Below, piece by piece: positions 25,747 to 34,852 of a DNA stretch of 64,000 nucleotides. This stretch comes from an uncultured Erythrobacter sp. (GTDB lineage Bacteria > Pseudomonadota > Alphaproteobacteria > Sphingomonadales > Sphingomonadaceae), in NCBI GenBank assembly GCA_947503275.1, contig CANNCZ010000001.1:1302001-1366000 (forward strand). The letters are read 5' to 3'. The notes under the pieces are model-generated. The model searched no databases. It was given only the letters and a program-made list of their open reading frames with translations, and was not told where the DNA came from. The first letter of the stretch is position 1. Every line of letters begins with the position of its first letter. The position numbers and the translations under genes are program-made.

Positions 25747-26029
25747 CCCTTAGATCACAGCGCGGGGGTAGCATTTGATCCATGCGGTGTTGACTATCGA
25801 GACGGTCGATCTCGCGGATCGCGCAGCCCATAAAGTCACCGCGACTATCAAGGCGGGCTTTGTTCGAATTGGCCAGCTTTTCAACCGCCGCGATATCAGC
25901 GCGCAGACTGTCCACATCGTTGCTATTGCTCCCGATCATCCGGTCCCATGCGAGAATCCCCGCTAGCGCTGCGATCAGCAGTCCCGGAGGTATCTGTGCC
26001 ATCCAGTTCTGGCTCGTCTCTTTCGACAC
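25736..26029 (-). CDS. small membrane-anchored coiled-coil phage protein
   Basis: The 97-residue protein starts with GTG (MSKETSQNWM) two bases after the upstream stop. One membrane helix (about residues 13-30, PPGLLIAALAGILAW) is followed by a heptad-like region (SLRADIAAVEKLANSNKARL). That build resembles an inner-membrane spanin or a holin partner, but a spanin pair already exists at 26765-27353. It is the last gene of the late operon. Confidence 0.55.
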   Translation of the reverse strand: MSKETSQNWMAQIPPGLLIAALAGILAWDRMIGSNSNDVDSLRADIAAVEKLANSNKARLDSRGDFMGCAIREIDRLDSQHRMDQMLPPRCDLRAMR

Positions 26030-26114
26030 GTCTAGCCGACCACGGAATGAGCGTGAACGCGAGGGCGGCTGCGACGAATAGCGCGATTGCGGCTTCTGCG
26101 CTTAAGTCCATCAT
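25923..26114 (-). CDS. alternative overlapping frame with one membrane helix
   Basis: A 63-residue frame (MMDLSAEAAI) with a good membrane helix and an acidic tail overlaps its two neighbours in a different phase. The GGGGCGG before its ATG is a weak ribosome-binding site. It may be a real nested lysis gene, or only a consequence of its neighbours' composition. Confidence 0.3.
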   Translation of the reverse strand: MMDLSAEAAIALFVAAALAFTLIPWSARRVERDEPELDGTDTSGTADRSASGDSRMGPDDREQ

Positions 26115-26523
26115 ATCCGCCCCACGCCAAAAAGGCTGCTAACATCGCCCAGCTCAAGAAATACTGATACTCCCATAGCCTCTGAGCGGTTTCCGCGTAA
26201 CTTAAGCTTTCCTGCACCCCCGATTGCTGGCTGTAGATGAAAACGAAATTGCCAATAATCATGGCAAAGAACACCCATGCTAGGAATTTCTGCCACTGGG
26301 TCATGCGGTATGCGGAAACCAGAATGGCACCAATCAAGCACAGGGCGATGTAGTAAATCGGATCTTGGTGAATGAAGGTGGCAAGGCTTGCGCCCATCAC
26401 TGCCCACCATGAGCGAACCTTGGGCGACCAAAGCGCCCACCAGCCCATTCGCCTATATGCACGCCACTGCGGTGCCACCAAGAAAGGCAGCACCGCGATC
26501 ATGGCATAGTGCCAAGCATCCAT
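26032..26523 (-). CDS. multi-pass phage membrane protein
   Basis: The 163-residue protein has about four hydrophobic segments (for example ALCLIGAILVSAY and FFAMIIGNFVFIY) and an Arg-rich C-terminus. The ATG overlaps the stop of the upstream gene (TAATG). It could be a holin or another late membrane protein; no family is recognised. Confidence 0.6.
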   Translation of the reverse strand: MDAWHYAMIAVLPFLVAPQWRAYRRMGWWALWSPKVRSWWAVMGASLATFIHQDPIYYIALCLIGAILVSAYRMTQWQKFLAWVFFAMIIGNFVFIYSQQSGVQESLSYAETAQRLWEYQYFLSWAMLAAFLAWGGYDGLKRRSRNRAIRRSRPRVHAHSVVG

Positions 26524-26723
26524 TAGGTGCCGCCAGAACCGGGCAGCGGGTCATCATCTTCGCCGGGGAACGGGCTAGGTGAAGGTGTTGGCGAGGGAGT
26601 TGGTGAAGGCGTGGGACTGGGGGTTGGTGTCGGTAGTGGCTGCGGTGCGGGTTGTTCTGACATATTAATGGCCTTCCATGCTGCAAATAATCCAAGGGTT
26701 ATGAGAATGATTCTTGAGGCCAT
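26523..26723 (-). CDS. membrane-anchored Pro/Thr/Ser-repeat protein
   Basis: The 66-residue protein has one N-terminal membrane helix, then a rod of TPSP/TPTP repeats (about residues 32-54) and an acidic end (GEDDDPLPGSGGT). There is no lipobox. Such stiff proline rods often span the periplasm, so a lysis role is plausible. The DNA is a six-base repeat, which could vary in length. Confidence 0.55.
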   Translation of the reverse strand: MASRIILITLGLFAAWKAINMSEQPAPQPLPTPTPSPTPSPTPSPTPSPSPFPGEDDDPLPGSGGT

Positions 26724-26764
26724 CTGGCCCCGGTATCAAAGGGGATCGAGTCGGTGCGAATCCT

Positions 26765-27064
26765 TTATTCTGTGGCGTCGTAGTAGTCCGACACCCGCTC
26801 TAGCTGGTTGGAGCAATCAAACCATGCGCCACGGATCGACACGATAAAGCGGGCAATCTCAGCGTCACGGGCGTCCACATCAGCCTTCGGATAGGCCAGC
26901 ATGCCGTCTGGCATGGGAATGGCCTGTAAGCGGCTCACAGAGGGCGCAGGGGGCAGCGCTTCGCATGTGAGGTAGCTATCGGGTGGAGGCGGCGTTCCTA
27001 CGTCAATCTGAGGGCCACAGGCTGAACATATCATCAAGGGCGTTAGAGCCAGTATTCTCAGCAT
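26765..27064 (-). CDS. outer-membrane spanin (Rz1-like lipoprotein)
   Basis: The 99-residue protein begins with a lipoprotein signal ending LMICSAC, followed by a Pro-rich stretch (GTPPPPDSY) and two further cysteines. Its start lies inside the 3' part of the upstream gene, overlapping it by 62 bases in another frame, as Rz1 genes do. Together they would fuse the inner and outer membranes at lysis. Confidence 0.7.
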   Translation of the reverse strand: MLRILALTPLMICSACGPQIDVGTPPPPDSYLTCEALPPAPSVSRLQAIPMPDGMLAYPKADVDARDAEIARFIVSIRGAWFDCSNQLERVSDYYDATE

Positions 27065-27353
27065 TTTCGATCACCTCTGTTAGTGTGTCGGCTTTCTCTT
27101 GTTCTTCGGTGGCCCGCTCTCGCGCATCGGCATCGGCAGACGCACGGGCTTCCATCGCCTTCTGTTCAGCGATTGCCTCTTGCTTGCGCAGTTCTGTCAG
27201 GACTTCTTCGCGGCCTTGGCCGATGTAATGCGCAGACGCGAACCACCAGATGATGAGCGCACCAAGCGCGTACCAAACCTCGTTCGGCACTTTGCCGAGA
27301 AAGCTCCACGCTTTGCCCAGCGCGGCTTTGATCGCGAGGGATTCAAGCATCAC
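27003..27353 (-). CDS. inner-membrane spanin (Rz-like)
   Basis: The 116-residue protein has one membrane helix (about residues 25-42, EVWYALGALIIWWFA) and then a long charged coiled coil (EVLTELRKQEAIAEQKAMEA). That is the Rz layout. It overlaps the lipoprotein gene downstream and has a four-base overlap with the gene upstream. Confidence 0.72.
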   Translation of the reverse strand: MMLESLAIKAALGKAWSFLGKVPNEVWYALGALIIWWFASAHYIGQGREEVLTELRKQEAIAEQKAMEARASADADARERATEEQEKADTLTEVIENAENTGSNALDDMFSLWPSD

Positions 27354-27601
27354 TCTCTCCCAAATTCAGGTTCAGGCATGGGTCGATTTGAGCCGCACTC
27401 AGGGCACGAAGGGTCATAACCTGCGCCGTCATCACCGCTGGGCACTTCACGCCCCGCTAGAGCGCCTGTGACGCCCGCACCGACAAGCTTCACAATCTCT
27501 GCGGCGTCGTGGTTGCCGTTGCCAGTGAACTCCATCACGATTGCCGCAATGATGCAGAGTGCCAAGACGCCCAAGCAGGCCAAGGAAACGCGGTCTGTCA
27601 T
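27350..27601 (-). CDS. small membrane protein of the lysis cassette (holin candidate)
   Basis: The 83-residue protein starts MTDRVSLACL at an ATG overlapping the endolysin stop (ATGA). It has a membrane helix near the N-terminus, a weak second one (VKLVGAGVTGALAG) and a C-terminal CPEC-type cysteine pair. Its position next to the endolysin suggests a holin, but the evidence is only positional. Confidence 0.6.
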   Translation of the reverse strand: MTDRVSLACLGVLALCIIAAIVMEFTGNGNHDAAEIVKLVGAGVTGALAGREVPSGDDGAGYDPSCPECGSNRPMPEPEFGRE

Positions 27602-28077
27602 GCAACAATGCCCGGCACATATTCGGTGCGCGTGCGACCCCATTTACGAACCCGGCGTGCGGTCAATTCCTGATTGCGCATCCGATTGGCCGAGAAGCTC
27701 ACATGGATCCAACCGCTATTCGGCAGGCCTGGTGTGTAGAACTCCAAGATCAGTTGATCGTAATTGAGGTTCTTTTCCATCCACCGGCACACTTCAACAT
27801 TCGAGACGCCCGCAATTTCAAAGTCCGCAGCCTCACCCTTGGAATGCTGGCTTGTGCGACTGCCGCCAATGGCTCGATTAAGGCGCGCAGAGCGGAAACC
27901 TGATGAAATCACCACCGGCTTGCCGTAATGCTCTCTGACAGGCTCTAGAACCTTCTCACAGAGTAATTTCAGGGCTTGGACCTGCGCGCCGTTAGGTGTG
28001 TTGTTGATCCCGCGCCGCGATGCGGTCTGAGACTTTGTGAACTCCGATAAATGAAAATGCTTGCTTAGTTGGGTCAT
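27598..28077 (-). CDS. endolysin, peptidase M15 family
   Basis: The 159-residue enzyme would cut peptide bonds of peptidoglycan to release virions. The zinc ligands are His78 and Asp85 in SQHSKGEAADFEI and His125 in GWIHVSF. The segment SGFRSARLN before them is typical. There is no signal peptide, so it needs a holin to reach the wall. The stop overlaps the next gene's ATG. Confidence 0.85.
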   Translation of the reverse strand: MTQLSKHFHLSEFTKSQTASRRGINNTPNGAQVQALKLLCEKVLEPVREHYGKPVVISSGFRSARLNRAIGGSRTSQHSKGEAADFEIAGVSNVEVCRWMEKNLNYDQLILEFYTPGLPNSGWIHVSFSANRMRNQELTARRVRKWGRTRTEYVPGIVA

Positions 28078-28295
28078 ATCTCACCTTTCAGCGTTTCTAA
28101 TTTTTCGATGCGTTTGCGGGCCTCTTCGGCGCGCTCATCTTCGAGCTCTTTGACGCGGCCCTCTAGTTTTGAGATTCTCGCGTTGGCTTGGGCGACAAGC
28201 GTTTTTTGCGCCCAGACAAGCACCGCCCCGCCGCCCGTTATGAGGCCCATTGCGAATATCCCGCCTTGCTCACCAGCAAGAAGCGACATATCCAT
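28074..28295 (-). CDS. small membrane protein with coiled-coil tail
   Basis: The 73-residue protein (MDMSLLAGEQ) has one membrane helix and then a charged heptad region (RISKLEGRVKELEDER). The first ATG overlaps the upstream TGA by one base (TGATG). A longer frame to 28460 exists but is not preferred. It could be a holin or antiholin. Confidence 0.6.
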   Translation of the reverse strand: MDMSLLAGEQGGIFAMGLITGGGAVLVWAQKTLVAQANARISKLEGRVKELEDERAEEARKRIEKLETLKGEI

Positions 28296-28672
28296 CACAA
28301 GAACCTCGCCGCGATATGGTTGACCTGCCTTGTGAGGGCGTAATATCCCGCGCAGAGCGAAAGCGAACCGTGGGTTGAAAGCATGTAAACCCACATCTCT
28401 GGTGGCGAGCTTGGGATGAAAAAGAATATCAGCTTCGAAAAGTAGCCTGCGAAAGCACAAAGGATGAAAACAGTAAGCAACGCGCCGAACGCCCTTGCGC
28501 CTTCCTTCTTGCGCTGATCCTCGTCTATTTCATCATAGACCAACCCTACTTTTTCGTTTTTCAATGCGTCCCAGAACTGCCACCCGATCAAGATGTAAAA
28601 CCCGAAAATCAGGGTCACCGCGGCTATGAACATGAATTGCGCCCACATAGGCGCATGAATCATTGCGTGCAT
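28295..28672 (-). CDS. phage membrane protein
   Basis: The 125-residue protein has three hydrophobic segments (FMFIAAVTLIFGFYILIG, LLTVFILCAFAGYF and a weaker third) separated by a charged loop. The stop overlaps the next ATG, and its ATG sits on the tail-spike stop. This looks like part of the lysis cassette; the function is unassigned. Confidence 0.6.
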   Translation of the reverse strand: MHAMIHAPMWAQFMFIAAVTLIFGFYILIGWQFWDALKNEKVGLVYDEIDEDQRKKEGARAFGALLTVFILCAFAGYFSKLIFFFIPSSPPEMWVYMLSTHGSLSLCAGYYALTRQVNHIAARFL

Positions 28673-31140
28673 TATGAGTAAGCCCCCGCATCTTGCGCGC
28701 CTGATGGGCGGGCTGTGCCTGCAATATCGAATTGCAAAAGTTGAACCGGTTGAATGTTTTCGGCAGGCGATCCAGCTTGCAGCGTGTATGTGCCGCCACC
28801 TGCGCCCGCTACAGGGCTTGCTGTGGTTCCAGTGACAGCTTGGTTGCTGGTAAAGTTGATTGCCCCGCCATCAATGACTGAGCCAAGGCCCGCATACGCC
28901 TGCGCAAAGCCGTTTGATGCATCGCGGGTGTAGTTGCCCGAGCACGAAAGGCCGTGCACGAAGTTCTCGTTTCCGTTAAACTGCGCATCGGCCTTAAACA
29001 CCATGCCTTTGGTGTTGAATTGAGGCCCGAGATTGCCTTTTGCTGAGCAGAATATCGGGTCACGCAGAGAGCCGGTCGTCTCATCATAGAACAGATTGTA
29101 GCGACCATGATCTTCGACACCGGCAACCGTGTTGTGATGCACAACGCAGTGCTGAAGATCGCCGTTATCGTTGGTCGCAGATACCGCAATCGAAGGCCCG
29201 GACGTTGCGGAAGTCCATTCGACAAGGTTTTGCACGATAGCAAGGCTTCCCACCGCAATGTCGGCAAATGCCGAGCCGGGGCGGAACGAGATAGGTGCGC
29301 CAGTCCCACCGCAATCAAGAATTGAGTTGTTAAACCATGTGTGGCCGTCCGCACCCGCGTCCTTAATCGTCGGAGTGTTTGGCGCAGTGAGCTGGCAACC
29401 AACCGTGATATAGCCCTCATAGCTAAGGCCACCCAAATCAACGGTCACACCGCGCATTGCGCGAATGTCTTGATCCCCAATCGTGGCAATCGGTGTCAGT
29501 GGATGAGAGCCAGATGCAGGCATATTGATGATGGAAACCCCATACATCTCCATCGAGCAACCGGTGCCGCGCATGTCGGTGTTAAGGCCTTCGCAGTCGA
29601 TGGTTGCGTTGACCACCTGCACGTTCAGAGGAATTGGCGTGCCACCCTCTGTGGTTTGCGTGCTGGACCGCGTTTTAGGGCGCACCGTCATGTCTTCGAA
29701 GATCAGCGAGCCTTCATCAATCAAGCTGTGATTTTCGAAGTCGGGCGCAAGGTTGGCGGTCCAGTTCATAATCGCACTGGCGCGCGTTGAACCGGTTGCC
29801 TTTGTGGTGACAAGGCCAGCAATGTCTTGCTCGTATGCACCTTCAAATAGTGCTGAGCCGCTATCAATTTCATCGACAATCACAATGCGGCAGCCGTCTA
29901 GACCACCCTGCGTATCGCCTACCGTGTTCTCCATATCGAGAAGGGCAGCAGTCCACGTAAGGTAAGGGTTAGCAAGCGCCGTAGCCTCATCAGCCGTCGA
30001 CACAGCGCCAGTGCCATCATCACCCGCACTCGATACAGCAGCCCATGCAGGAATAGCGCCTTTGCGGAAGTAGCGGCGGGTGAACTCACGAGGGTCAACC
30101 CCTGCGGTGTGGTTGTCATCAGAGCGCAGCACAGATGCAGCTACACCGACATGAGGGTACACCTCAGCCTCTAACCAGAAACCGCCATCAGCAAGGCCGG
30201 TAACGTCAATCGTGCCTCGATAAAGTGCCGTGCTGTTCGGACCTTCGACCTGCGTATCAATCGTGGTGTCAGTGACGGTCTGCCATGTGGTCTGCGTCGT
30301 GCCGTCATTGGCGCGCACCCGAACACAGGCAACCTGTTTGCCGCCCCGCGCCGCCCAGTGGAAAGCCGACAGGGACCAATCGACCGATGATTGCACAAGC
30401 TTGCGATGCGGCATTGTCCATGCGCAAATCGGCTTAGGGCTGACAAGAGAAGAGTTGTTGTTGACACCAGAGATTGTATCTGCCGAGCAAATCGGCTCAG
30501 ACACCGCGACCTGATCTGTGGTGAAGCTGGCTTGATTTGGGAAGTCCTGACGCACGCGCTTCGTAAGCGTAAGTGTGTCTGCAATCGTTGTCGCCGCGCC
30601 CGTCGCATCGAAGCCTTGACGGGTTACAGCGAAGGTCGACAATGACAGGTCAGTCGGGCTTGCGACCGTTGTTTGCCAGCCATCTGCGGCGACTGCGCTG
30701 ATGCTTGGGCTAGGGTTTGGCGGGGTTGTTGATCCGAAGTAATCGGACAAATCCGCCGCATCAATCAGCGTAATCACACCATTGCGCATGATGACAAATT
30801 GGTCTGCATCATCCGCTTCGGTGACGACAGCGCCACCTGATAGCTCGCTCGTGACATTGACGCCAAGCAGGCCTTGGTACGGGTCGACATCAAAGGGCAC
30901 CGTGCCATCGGTTGCCACAACTCGCACGCGCACATCACCAGTGACAGTCCAATAGACTTGCGGCACCTCTGCCCCTGCGGCAATCTCTAGCGGGTTAGGT
31001 AGCTCTGTTTGCGCCGCCTCTTCCGCATAGATTGTAATTGGTGTCGTGGTCCCGCCAGCGTAGAAAAATATCTGCGCCCCGTCCGCAATGCCATTTTGGT
31101 CAATGACGCGATTGGGAACATACTGAAACAAGGTCGCCAT
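28672..31140 (-). CDS. tail spike/tail fibre protein
   Basis: The 822-residue protein is rich in Gly, Thr, Asn and Asp. The N-terminal 120 residues (YVPNRVIDQNGIADGAQIFF) look like a head-binding adaptor. The rest resembles a repetitive parallel beta-helix receptor-binding domain. It lies between the ejection-protein genes and the lysis cassette, which is where P22-like phages carry the spike. Whether it has an enzyme activity on surface polysaccharide cannot be told. A terminator separates it from the upstream gene. Confidence 0.75.
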   Translation of the reverse strand: MATLFQYVPNRVIDQNGIADGAQIFFYAGGTTTPITIYAEEAAQTELPNPLEIAAGAEVPQVYWTVTGDVRVRVVATDGTVPFDVDPYQGLLGVNVTSELSGGAVVTEADDADQFVIMRNGVITLIDAADLSDYFGSTTPPNPSPSISAVAADGWQTTVASPTDLSLSTFAVTRQGFDATGAATTIADTLTLTKRVRQDFPNQASFTTDQVAVSEPICSADTISGVNNNSSLVSPKPICAWTMPHRKLVQSSVDWSLSAFHWAARGGKQVACVRVRANDGTTQTTWQTVTDTTIDTQVEGPNSTALYRGTIDVTGLADGGFWLEAEVYPHVGVAASVLRSDDNHTAGVDPREFTRRYFRKGAIPAWAAVSSAGDDGTGAVSTADEATALANPYLTWTAALLDMENTVGDTQGGLDGCRIVIVDEIDSGSALFEGAYEQDIAGLVTTKATGSTRASAIMNWTANLAPDFENHSLIDEGSLIFEDMTVRPKTRSSTQTTEGGTPIPLNVQVVNATIDCEGLNTDMRGTGCSMEMYGVSIINMPASGSHPLTPIATIGDQDIRAMRGVTVDLGGLSYEGYITVGCQLTAPNTPTIKDAGADGHTWFNNSILDCGGTGAPISFRPGSAFADIAVGSLAIVQNLVEWTSATSGPSIAVSATNDNGDLQHCVVHHNTVAGVEDHGRYNLFYDETTGSLRDPIFCSAKGNLGPQFNTKGMVFKADAQFNGNENFVHGLSCSGNYTRDASNGFAQAYAGLGSVIDGGAINFTSNQAVTGTTASPVAGAGGGTYTLQAGSPAENIQPVQLLQFDIAGTARPSGAQDAGAYS

Positions 31141-31153
31141 GCGTTGCCCTCAT

Positions 31154-31179
31154 AAAAAAAGGGCCCTAGAAGGCCCTTG
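31154..31179 (-). terminator. intrinsic terminator upstream of the tail spike
   Basis: On the minus strand AAGGGCC and GGCCCTT pair around TTCTA and are followed by seven T. It lies 54 bases after the stop of the 918-residue gene and would reduce transcription into the spike and lysis genes unless read through. Confidence 0.85.
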
Positions 31180-31232
31180 TGTGGAGATTAATTTTCTTAC
31201 CCGTGCTGTTCTTTTGGGCTGAGCCGACAGCG

Positions 31233-33989
31233 CTAGTTTTGCGGCTCATTTTCTTGGGCGGCTAAGCGTCCATTGTCGTTGATAGCGCTGGTCAAGCGCC
31301 CAATGTCATCACTCAGTTGAGGTTGCCGGGTGGCAAGCAGGGCTAGCTGCTCCCTAAAGGTGCGATTAGCGGCCTCTGGGGGCATCTGAGCCGTTCTAGC
31401 GAGCAATCGAGCGAATTGCGGGTTGGCCATCAGTTTGCCCGTCAAATAAACGCTCGTGCCCACTGCAAGGGTCATTGGTAGATTGGCTGCCGCACCCGCA
31501 CCGCCAGCAATCATATTGGCAGACGTAATCGCAACACCTGTATTGCTGGTATTTGTGAGCGCTTGTGTGCGTTTCGTGCCCTCGGCAATTTCAGCCAAAT
31601 CATTCAAGCTGGATCGAATACCACCATCGGGAAATAGTGAGGCTCGCCCTTGCGGTGTCATGCGGTTCCAATTGCTTAAAAATGTTGCCGCTGAAAAGGC
31701 CGTTCCTTCGGCATTCTGCGCACCCGGATTGGATGCACCTAGTCGCGTGACAATGGTTGCCCGCACGTTGTTTGCCTGCTCAGGCTCCAACGCACCCAAA
31801 ACGCGCGACAGGCGGCGGTTACCACCACGCTGGCCGCGCGCCATGCCTTCAATCGCCTGCAAAACTTCTTCGCCGCCCTTTTGGCCGTCCCTGCCTAGGA
31901 TCGGAGATAGCGCTTCGTCGATGACTTGGATGCGCTCGGTCCAAAGGCGATCTGCCATCTTAAAGGTCTGCGCTGCATCATCACGGCCTGCGGCTCGCAA
32001 CCCGCCTTCCACATCATCAGCAACATTGCCCAATATATCACGCCACATCGCCTGATCTGTTGAGCTGCGCAATTGCCCATCATACACACCTTGCGAAAGC
32101 GTCGTTCTGGCGTCGCGCAAGCCTTGGATTGAAACTCCGCCTTCAATGTTTGAGCGAAAGCGCTCCAGAGCGCCAATCGCATTGCTCTCAGCCGCTGGGT
32201 TTTGGCGAAGGCGCTCCAGCGCATCATCAACCGCCTGCATTGTACGAAGTGGGCGGATAGAGCGCACATCGCGCGCAAGTGATGCCGCCCGGTCATATAG
32301 ACGCGAGCCACGCTGCGCAGATTGCTTGCTGAACTCACGCGCGCCCTCAGCAACCAGCTCGCCCGCCTCTTGAGTGTCGACAACCTCACCTTGACGGCCT
32401 GCCGTGCGGCTAAGTGCATCGCCAAACTGAGATTGCTGCGCCTCTGCTGCATTGGCCACAGGGGTGATCGAAACAGGAGACGCCCTTGTGCCTGTTGTTA
32501 CAGCGCGCGCGACTGGGCCACCCGTATCTGCGGGCAAGAGGCTAACACCTTGGCGCCCAGACGCTTGCACGAGTGGGCTAGGCGATCTTTGCCTCACCGC
32601 GCCTGCCAATGCATTCGCTGTGTTCGCGGTCCCGTAACCGAGAAGTCCGCCAAGGACTAAGCCTCCAATTTGCCCCGGAACACCGCCATATTCCTCGCCA
32701 ATCGCAGCACCTGCACCCGCGCCTGCCCCGGCCACAGTGTCCCGAACAGGAGTTCGACCAACTTGCGCAAGAACATTTTGTGCGGTTCCGGGATTAACTG
32801 CCGTTGCAGCACCGCGTGCAGCCAAGCCGCCTGCCAAAGCACCAGATGCAACTTCAATCGCTTGTCGGTTGATACCCTCTGGCACGCGCTCCAAACCCGC
32901 ACCCTCGCGGCTTACTGTGCCCAGGCTTTCCATTTGCCTGCTGTCGTAACCAAGGGCCTCTGCCATCAATCCCGCAAAAGGATCAGTGACCATGCCAACT
33001 GTATCGCCAATGCCCTGAATAACGCTACCAAGGCCTTGAGAAAGCCCTTCACCAATGGAGGAAAGGGAGTAATCCCCCTCAAGTCCAGGCACGCCGCGAA
33101 AGCTAACACCATCCTCTTCCGGAAAAGGCCTGAAATTAACAGTCCCGCTTTGGGCAGACCGGATACCCGCAAGCACATCTTCTTCGGAAGGCGGCGGGAT
33201 ATTGTTCTGGCGATACCATGCAGCCACATCTTCTGGCGATGATGATCGGGCTTGTGGGCTATTCCAGAACTCAGTCACCAACTGATTTTGTTCTGGTGTC
33301 AGAGAGGGCTTTACCTCTTCGGTTTCCTGACCAACAATTACGCTTTGATAGCCTTCAAGGTCAGAGGCTAAAGGCCCTGCGCGACGCTTAGCTGCTTCGA
33401 ACAGCCGGCCAAGACGCCTGCGCTTTATGTCGATGGCTGTCTCGTCATCGCCGAATTGCGGAAAGTATGCCGCGCGCTGCCCTTCAAGCTGCTCTGCATT
33501 GTAGGCCGCGCCTGTGCCGAGAGTAAGCAGCGCATCGAGAATATCCATCTGGACATCTTCGACAAGCTTACGGCCATCATCGGTAATTCCGCGAGTGATG
33601 ATGCTATTGGGGCCGAACGTGTTGTAAAGCGCGGCCTCGCCCAAGCTAGGCGCACCATTGGCCTGCGGAAGCTGGCGGTAAATCTCATTCAGGTCATCAA
33701 TGCCGCCGCCGATACGAGTTGCCAGAACGAAAGATTGCTGCTCGCCAATTGCACCCCGCGCTTCTGCCCGATCCTGCCGCGCCTGCCCCTCTTGAGCAAT
33801 GCCGATCCTCGCTTCTTCGTTTCTTAGGCGCTCTTGCTCGATTGGCCTGATTTGCCGCTCAGGACCACGGATAATACCGGGCGCAGCAGGTGTGCTGGGC
33901 AAAGGCTGTGGTTGCGGCTGTGCGGAGGCTGTCGGTTGCGCTGGCTGCTGCGCGCCAGTGCGAAACTCTGCCCAAGGATCATTCTGCAT
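31233..33989 (-). CDS. large internal virion/DNA ejection protein
   Basis: The 918-residue protein starts with a Gln/Pro-rich tail and is rich in Ala, Gly and Gln. It holds glycine-rich hydrophobic stretches (VAGAGAGAGAAIGEEYGG, then GQIGGLVLGGLLGYG) that could insert into membranes. The size and place fit the P22 gp16-type protein that leaves the virion during DNA entry. The start overlaps the previous stop by one base. No enzymatic motif is seen. Confidence 0.6.
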   Translation of the reverse strand: MQNDPWAEFRTGAQQPAQPTASAQPQPQPLPSTPAAPGIIRGPERQIRPIEQERLRNEEARIGIAQEGQARQDRAEARGAIGEQQSFVLATRIGGGIDDLNEIYRQLPQANGAPSLGEAALYNTFGPNSIITRGITDDGRKLVEDVQMDILDALLTLGTGAAYNAEQLEGQRAAYFPQFGDDETAIDIKRRRLGRLFEAAKRRAGPLASDLEGYQSVIVGQETEEVKPSLTPEQNQLVTEFWNSPQARSSSPEDVAAWYRQNNIPPPSEEDVLAGIRSAQSGTVNFRPFPEEDGVSFRGVPGLEGDYSLSSIGEGLSQGLGSVIQGIGDTVGMVTDPFAGLMAEALGYDSRQMESLGTVSREGAGLERVPEGINRQAIEVASGALAGGLAARGAATAVNPGTAQNVLAQVGRTPVRDTVAGAGAGAGAAIGEEYGGVPGQIGGLVLGGLLGYGTANTANALAGAVRQRSPSPLVQASGRQGVSLLPADTGGPVARAVTTGTRASPVSITPVANAAEAQQSQFGDALSRTAGRQGEVVDTQEAGELVAEGAREFSKQSAQRGSRLYDRAASLARDVRSIRPLRTMQAVDDALERLRQNPAAESNAIGALERFRSNIEGGVSIQGLRDARTTLSQGVYDGQLRSSTDQAMWRDILGNVADDVEGGLRAAGRDDAAQTFKMADRLWTERIQVIDEALSPILGRDGQKGGEEVLQAIEGMARGQRGGNRRLSRVLGALEPEQANNVRATIVTRLGASNPGAQNAEGTAFSAATFLSNWNRMTPQGRASLFPDGGIRSSLNDLAEIAEGTKRTQALTNTSNTGVAITSANMIAGGAGAAANLPMTLAVGTSVYLTGKLMANPQFARLLARTAQMPPEAANRTFREQLALLATRQPQLSDDIGRLTSAINDNGRLAAQENEPQN

Positions 33990-34849
33990 TAGGGAACAAC
34001 TCCGCGTGTGCCATCAGGTAGGAGAATTGGTGTGCCGCTTGGAAGCTGGCGCGCTTGATCGGGCGACGAGACACTAAACACCACACCCCCTTCAATAAGC
34101 CGCTGAACACTGCGTGCCGCGCGCTCGGGACCAAGCTGCAAAAGCCCTTGGTAGGCCTCAAAGTTCATAACCTCGCCAGTGGGTGCACCGGGGGCTGGCT
34201 GTGCCTGCTGTCCGAACTGTGAAACGGCTTGCGGGTTCCGTGTGTCGACAAGCGTTCCGCCTTCTGGAATTGCCATGTAAGAAGGCCTGCGATTGCCAAT
34301 CAAAGTCTGCATCTCGCCAGCTTTGGCCACGATACCCTGCAAGGCCTGCTCGCTGTATTGACCGCGATATTGCGCAAGGCCGTCAAAACCCATCCCCGCA
34401 AGCTGGTCTATGCCCGCATCCCATGCAGCAGGTCGCTGCTCTGGTGGCAATTGATCGACACCAAGCGCAATCTGCCCCATCGCCTCATAAGCCTTTGTGA
34501 CTCCCTCTGCCTGAGTGTCTGAGAGCTTTTGCGCCGTCTCCCAATCAACGCCCCACAATGCAGCTAGAGCTTGGCTGTTGCCCTGCGCTGCGAGTCCAGC
34601 AAGTCGATTGGCCTGCGCCTCTTGCTCTCGTGCCGCGCGCTGCTCATTCTGAGACTGCACCTGCATACCAAGCTGCGGATTATAGAACGTGAGGTTGCGC
34701 ATGGCGTCCTCATTGGCGGGATCTGTTGACAGGGTCGAAAGCGCGTTGCGCGTCTCCAACTGCCCGCGCATTTGCTGACCCGCCTGGAATGATTGTTGAA
34801 CCTGCTGACCAATGGCCGCAGGGTTCATAAGGCCCGTTAGTGCGTTCAT
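33989..34849 (-). CDS. internal virion protein, second of three
   Basis: The 286-residue protein is Gln- and Ala-rich and mostly helical (MNALTGLMNPAAIGQQVQQS start). It sits between two other ejection-like genes with almost no gaps, in the order of P22 genes 7-20-16. Similarity is by position and composition only. Confidence 0.55.
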   Translation of the reverse strand: MNALTGLMNPAAIGQQVQQSFQAGQQMRGQLETRNALSTLSTDPANEDAMRNLTFYNPQLGMQVQSQNEQRAAREQEAQANRLAGLAAQGNSQALAALWGVDWETAQKLSDTQAEGVTKAYEAMGQIALGVDQLPPEQRPAAWDAGIDQLAGMGFDGLAQYRGQYSEQALQGIVAKAGEMQTLIGNRRPSYMAIPEGGTLVDTRNPQAVSQFGQQAQPAPGAPTGEVMNFEAYQGLLQLGPERAARSVQRLIEGGVVFSVSSPDQARQLPSGTPILLPDGTRGVVP

Positions 34850-34852
34850 GTC

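Noticed and set aside
28809..29441. Second minus-strand frame inside the tail spike
   Set aside because: It is an out-of-phase shadow, rich in Arg and Leu, with no ribosome-binding site.
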